Part shown: in pieces, positions 18,881-20,312 of the stretch
Layout: every line of letters starts with the position of its first letter
Numbering within the stretch: position 1 is the stretch's first letter
Virus record (IMG/VR): IMGVR_UViG_3300029787_000434
Coordinates: 1-20,312 of that record
Length of the DNA: 20,312 nucleotides
Strand: one strand, 5' to 3'
Origin: a virus
Position numbers and translations under genes: made by a program
The notes under the pieces: generated by a model
The model's database searches: none
The model's input: only the letters and a program-made list of their open reading frames with translations
What the model was told of the DNA's origin: nothing

Positions 18881-18915
18881 AATAAAAAAGGCTAGCAGTC
18901 CGAAGACCACTAGCC
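18881..18915 (-). terminator. Strong intrinsic terminator between the small-ORF cassette and capsid
   Basis: On the minus strand an 11-bp stem (GGCTAGTGGTC / GACTGCTAGCC, with two G-U wobbles) and a UUCG tetraloop are followed by TTTTTTATTAT. The stem lies at 18890-18915. It is 18 nt after the stop of the 47-codon ORF and should end transcripts coming from psbA and the riboswitch cassette. Capsid therefore probably has its own promoter further down. On the plus strand the hairpin has no U-tract, so it acts only in the gene direction. Confidence 0.92.
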
Positions 18916-18933
18916 ATAATTCATTGAATCCCT

Positions 18934-19077
18934 TCACAGAGTAGAGAGTGCTTCTTCTAGAGAGATATCCTCGTCGAATTTCTCTTTAGTTTCTTCATGC
19001 TCTTCTGGTTTGTTGTGATGAGATTGGGGTGAAAATGAGGTAACATTAGCTGTTACCTTATTACTTTGATGAGCCAT
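18934..19077 (-). CDS. 47-residue acidic protein downstream of the riboswitch peptide
   Basis: An ATG-to-TGA frame of 47 codons starts 4 nt after the stop of the 17-aa peptide and ends 18 nt before the terminator hairpin, so it is the last gene of this unit. The N-terminus MAHQSNKVTANVTSFSPQ is polar. The second half is very acidic, with runs such as KPEEHEETKEKFDEDISLEE, and looks helical. There is no membrane segment and no domain I recognise. Its first codons (MAHQSN) closely mirror those of the capsid gene (MAHQNN) at both protein and DNA level. No clear Shine-Dalgarno is seen, so coupling to the upstream peptide is likely. The position supports a real gene, but the function is unknown. 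Confidence 0.7.
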   Translation of the reverse strand: MAHQSNKVTANVTSFSPQSHHNKPEEHEETKEKFDEDISLEEALSTL

Positions 19078-19081
19078 CAAT

Positions 19082-19135
19082 TTACTTTGTAGTTTTGGTG
19101 TACTCAACGCCACGATATACGTAAGTTACTGTCAT
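19082..19135 (-). CDS. 17-residue DUF4278-like peptide controlled by glutamine riboswitch
   Basis: The frame encodes MTVTYVYRGVEYTKTTK and then TAA. The YVYRGVEY core matches the start of DUF4278 proteins (typically LTYRGVSY), the family of very small cyanobacterial proteins that includes the PII-interacting regulator PirA. Published Downstream-peptide glutamine riboswitches lie in front of short ORFs of about 17 codons upward, and this one fits that lower limit. The ATG at 19135 is 15 nt after the last riboswitch helix, and a weak GGA lies 8 nt upstream. An in-frame ATG at 19180 lies within the RNA fold and adds sequence unlike the family, so I reject it. Function inferred: a peptide that interferes with host nitrogen control or glutamine metabolism. 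Its target is not known. Confidence 0.75.
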   Translation of the reverse strand: MTVTYVYRGVEYTKTTK

Positions 19136-19150
19136 GTGTAAAATCCATAT

Positions 19151-19210
19151 ACCAAGCCCCGTTCCATGCTTGGGTGTCATGCGCCTCTGATTTAAAGAGG
19201 TGAACGGACG
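19151..19210 (-). promoter_or_regulatory. Glutamine riboswitch, Downstream-peptide (glutamine-II) type
   Basis: Right after the psbA stop the minus strand reads CGTCCGTTCACC. A 5-bp hairpin follows (CCTCT 19200-19196 with AGAGG 19188-19184, 7-nt loop), then CGCATGAC, and then a 6-bp hairpin (CCAAGC 19173-19168 with GCTTGG 19157-19152). The second loop contains GAACGG (19164-19159), exactly complementary to CCGTTC (19207-19202), giving a pseudoknot. A CGUUCACC segment, a hairpin and a following GGCGCA are, as I recall, features of the Downstream-peptide glutamine aptamer known from marine cyanobacteria and their phages. The tiny DUF4278-like ORF that follows supports this. Gene control is probably at translation, because no terminator lies between aptamer and peptide. 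Ligand and direction of control are inferred. Confidence 0.75.
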
Positions 19211-19214
19211 TTGA

Positions 19215-20270
19215 TTAAACGACTGGCGTAGCTTCTATAGCTGCCAAGTCGAGAGGAAAGTTGTGGGCATTTCTTTCATGCATTACTTCCATACCTAGAT
19301 TAGCACGGTTCAATACATCTGCCCAAGTAGGGACAACCGAACCATTCGCATCTAACACGGACTGGTTGAAGTTGAATCCGTTGAGATTAAAAGCCATAGT
19401 GGAGATTCCCATACTGGTAAGCCATATGCAAAAGACGGGCCAAGTAGCAAGGAAAAAATGTAGGCTACGACTATTGTTAAAGCTGGCATATTGGAAGATA
19501 AGTCTCCCAAAGTATCCATGAGCCGCAACAATGTTATACGTCTCCTCTTCTTGACCGAATTTATATCCATAGTTTTGTGAGGTGAGACCAGTTGTCTCCC
19601 TAATAAGTGAGGAAGTAACAAGACTTCCGTGCATAGCAGCGAATAAAGCTCCACCGAATACCCCTGCAACACCGAGCATATGGAACGGATGCATAAGGAT
19701 ATTGTGCTCTGCCTGAAACACAAACATAAAATTGAAAGTGCCTGAAATACCAAGAGGCATACCATCAGAGAAACTCCCTTGACCAAATGGATAAACAAGG
19801 AAGACGGAGAAAGCTGCTGCAACAGGTGCAGAATAAGCGACGCAAATCCATGGTCGCATTCCTAGTCGATAACTAAGTTCCCATTGTCGTCCCAAGTAAG
19901 CTGAGATACCAATGAGAAAGTGGAACACAATGAGTTGATATGGTCCTCCGTTATACAACCATTCATCGAGGGTTGCAGCTTCCCAGATTGGGTAGAAGTG
20001 AAGACCGATTGCGTTAGATGATGGGACGATAGCCCCTGAGATAATGTTGTTTCCATAGAGTAAAGAGCCAGCTACGGGTTCACGTATACCATCTATGTCA
20101 ACAGGTGGAGCAGCTATGAAAGCTACTATAAAAGCTGTTGTAGCAGTTAAGAGTGCAGGGATCATTAGCACACCAAACCACCCCACGTAGAGGCGGTTGT
20201 CTGTGCTCGTAACCCAGTCACATAAACTCTGCCAGTTGGTATTTGGTTTTGTTAGTGTGGCTGTAGTCAT
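19215..20270 (-). CDS. psbA: Photosystem II reaction-centre protein D1
   Basis: The protein has 351 residues with five expected membrane helices. It binds the pigments, Q_B and the manganese cluster of photosystem II. Numbering is one less than in the standard D1. TyrZ is Y160, the Mn-cluster ligands D169, E188, H331, E332, D341 and the mature C-terminal A343 are present, as are the P680 ligand H197, the iron and Q_B ligands H214 and H271, and the Q_B serine S263. After HNFPLDLA only 8 residues remain (AIEATPVV), about half the usual extension removed by CtpA. The stromal loop reads [17 protein letters not shown], resembling marine picocyanobacterial and phage D1 ([12 protein letters not shown]). 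No intron interrupts the gene. In cyanophages, D1 replaces damaged host protein and sustains photosynthesis during infection. The ATG at 20270 lies 4 nt after an upstream stop; AGGAG sits about 20 nt upstream and is brought closer by a small GAGT/ACTC hairpin. No hli gene follows it here. Confidence 0.98.
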   Translation of the reverse strand: MTTATLTKPNTNWQSLCDWVTSTDNRLYVGWFGVLMIPALLTATTAFIVAFIAAPPVDIDGIREPVAGSLLYGNNIISGAIVPSSNAIGLHFYPIWEAATLDEWLYNGGPYQLIVFHFLIGISAYLGRQWELSYRLGMRPWICVAYSAPVAAAFSVFLVYPFGQGSFSDGMPLGISGTFNFMFVFQAEHNILMHPFHMLGVAGVFGGALFAAMHGSLVTSSLIRETTGLTSQNYGYKFGQEEETYNIVAAHGYFGRLIFQYASFNNSRSLHFFLATWPVFCIWLTSMGISTMAFNLNGFNFNQSVLDANGSVVPTWADVLNRANLGMEVMHERNAHNFPLDLAAIEATPVV

Positions 20271-20274
20271 TTAA

Positions 20275-20312
20275 TTAGAAAGAGTATTTAACTCCTAGTT
20301 TTGTACCGTAGT
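20275..20312 (-). CDS. C-terminal end of an unidentified upstream gene
   Basis: One minus-strand frame stays open from the window edge to TAA at 20277-20275, ending YGTKLGVKYSF. The stop is 4 nt before the psbA ATG, the same spacing as other gene junctions here. The other two frames stop earlier. The alternating pattern ending in Phe resembles the last strand of an outer-membrane beta-barrel, but twelve codons cannot prove this, and it could equally be any late phage gene. Confidence 0.4.
   Translation of the reverse strand, partial: YGTKLGVKYSF

Noticed and set aside
19136-19180. In-frame upstream ATG giving a 32-aa version of the DUF4278-like peptide
   Set aside because: The start lies inside the riboswitch fold and the added residues do not resemble the family, whose members start just before the YRG motif.
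18934-19214. High-light-inducible (hli) gene, often found beside phage psbA
   Set aside because: No frame here carries the hli chlorophyll-binding motif or a membrane helix.
20271-20312. PhotoRC-type RNA motif upstream of psbA
   Set aside because: Only 42 nt are visible, with a 4-bp hairpin; not enough to support the call.

Overview
The window is a late-gene segment of a T7-like cyanophage (cyanopodovirus type, Autographiviridae-like). Two things show this: a full-length photosystem II D1 gene (psbA), and a virion block in the T7 order capsid, tail tubular A, tail tubular B, internal proteins gp13, gp14, gp15 and gp16, then a gp17-like tail fibre. All convincing genes are on the minus strand, so transcription runs from high to low coordinates. 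The DNA is AT-rich by eye, which suits a Prochlorococcus or low-GC marine Synechococcus host. The host itself is inferred.

In transcription order: (a) 20312-20275, the last codons of an unidentified upstream gene; (b) psbA, 20270-19215; (c) 19214-18881, a compact regulatory cassette. It starts 4-5 nt after the psbA stop with an RNA fold that I read as a 'Downstream-peptide' glutamine (glutamine-II) riboswitch. This is followed by a 17-codon peptide with the YRGVxY motif of DUF4278, a 47-codon acidic ORF 4 nt further on, and a strong intrinsic terminator; (d) 18880-18699, a hairpin-rich capsid leader; (e) the major capsid gene, followed by a second intrinsic terminator in the place of T7 T-phi; (f) 17455-6502, tail tubular A and B and the four gp13-gp16-like proteins, nearly all overlapping or 2-4 nt apart; (g) 6499-1649, a 1616-residue tail fibre with a T7 gp17-type N-terminus, VTTAKIAD repeats, about 38 head-type 17-residue repeats and a C-terminal S74 chaperone domain; (h) 1646-1, the start of a second fibre-like protein that also reaches an S74 domain at the window edge.

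Most of the window is an ordinary cyanopodovirus structural operon. The D1 protein would keep photosystem II running during infection, and the structural genes build the head, tail, ejected core and host-recognition fibres. The most notable part is the riboswitch, 17-aa peptide, 47-aa ORF and terminator cassette inserted between psbA and capsid. It suggests that the phage reads the host's glutamine (nitrogen) status and makes a tiny DUF4278-like peptide, a family that includes the PII-binding regulator PirA. Three separate structural proteins, including the gp14-like internal protein, end in S74-type domains.
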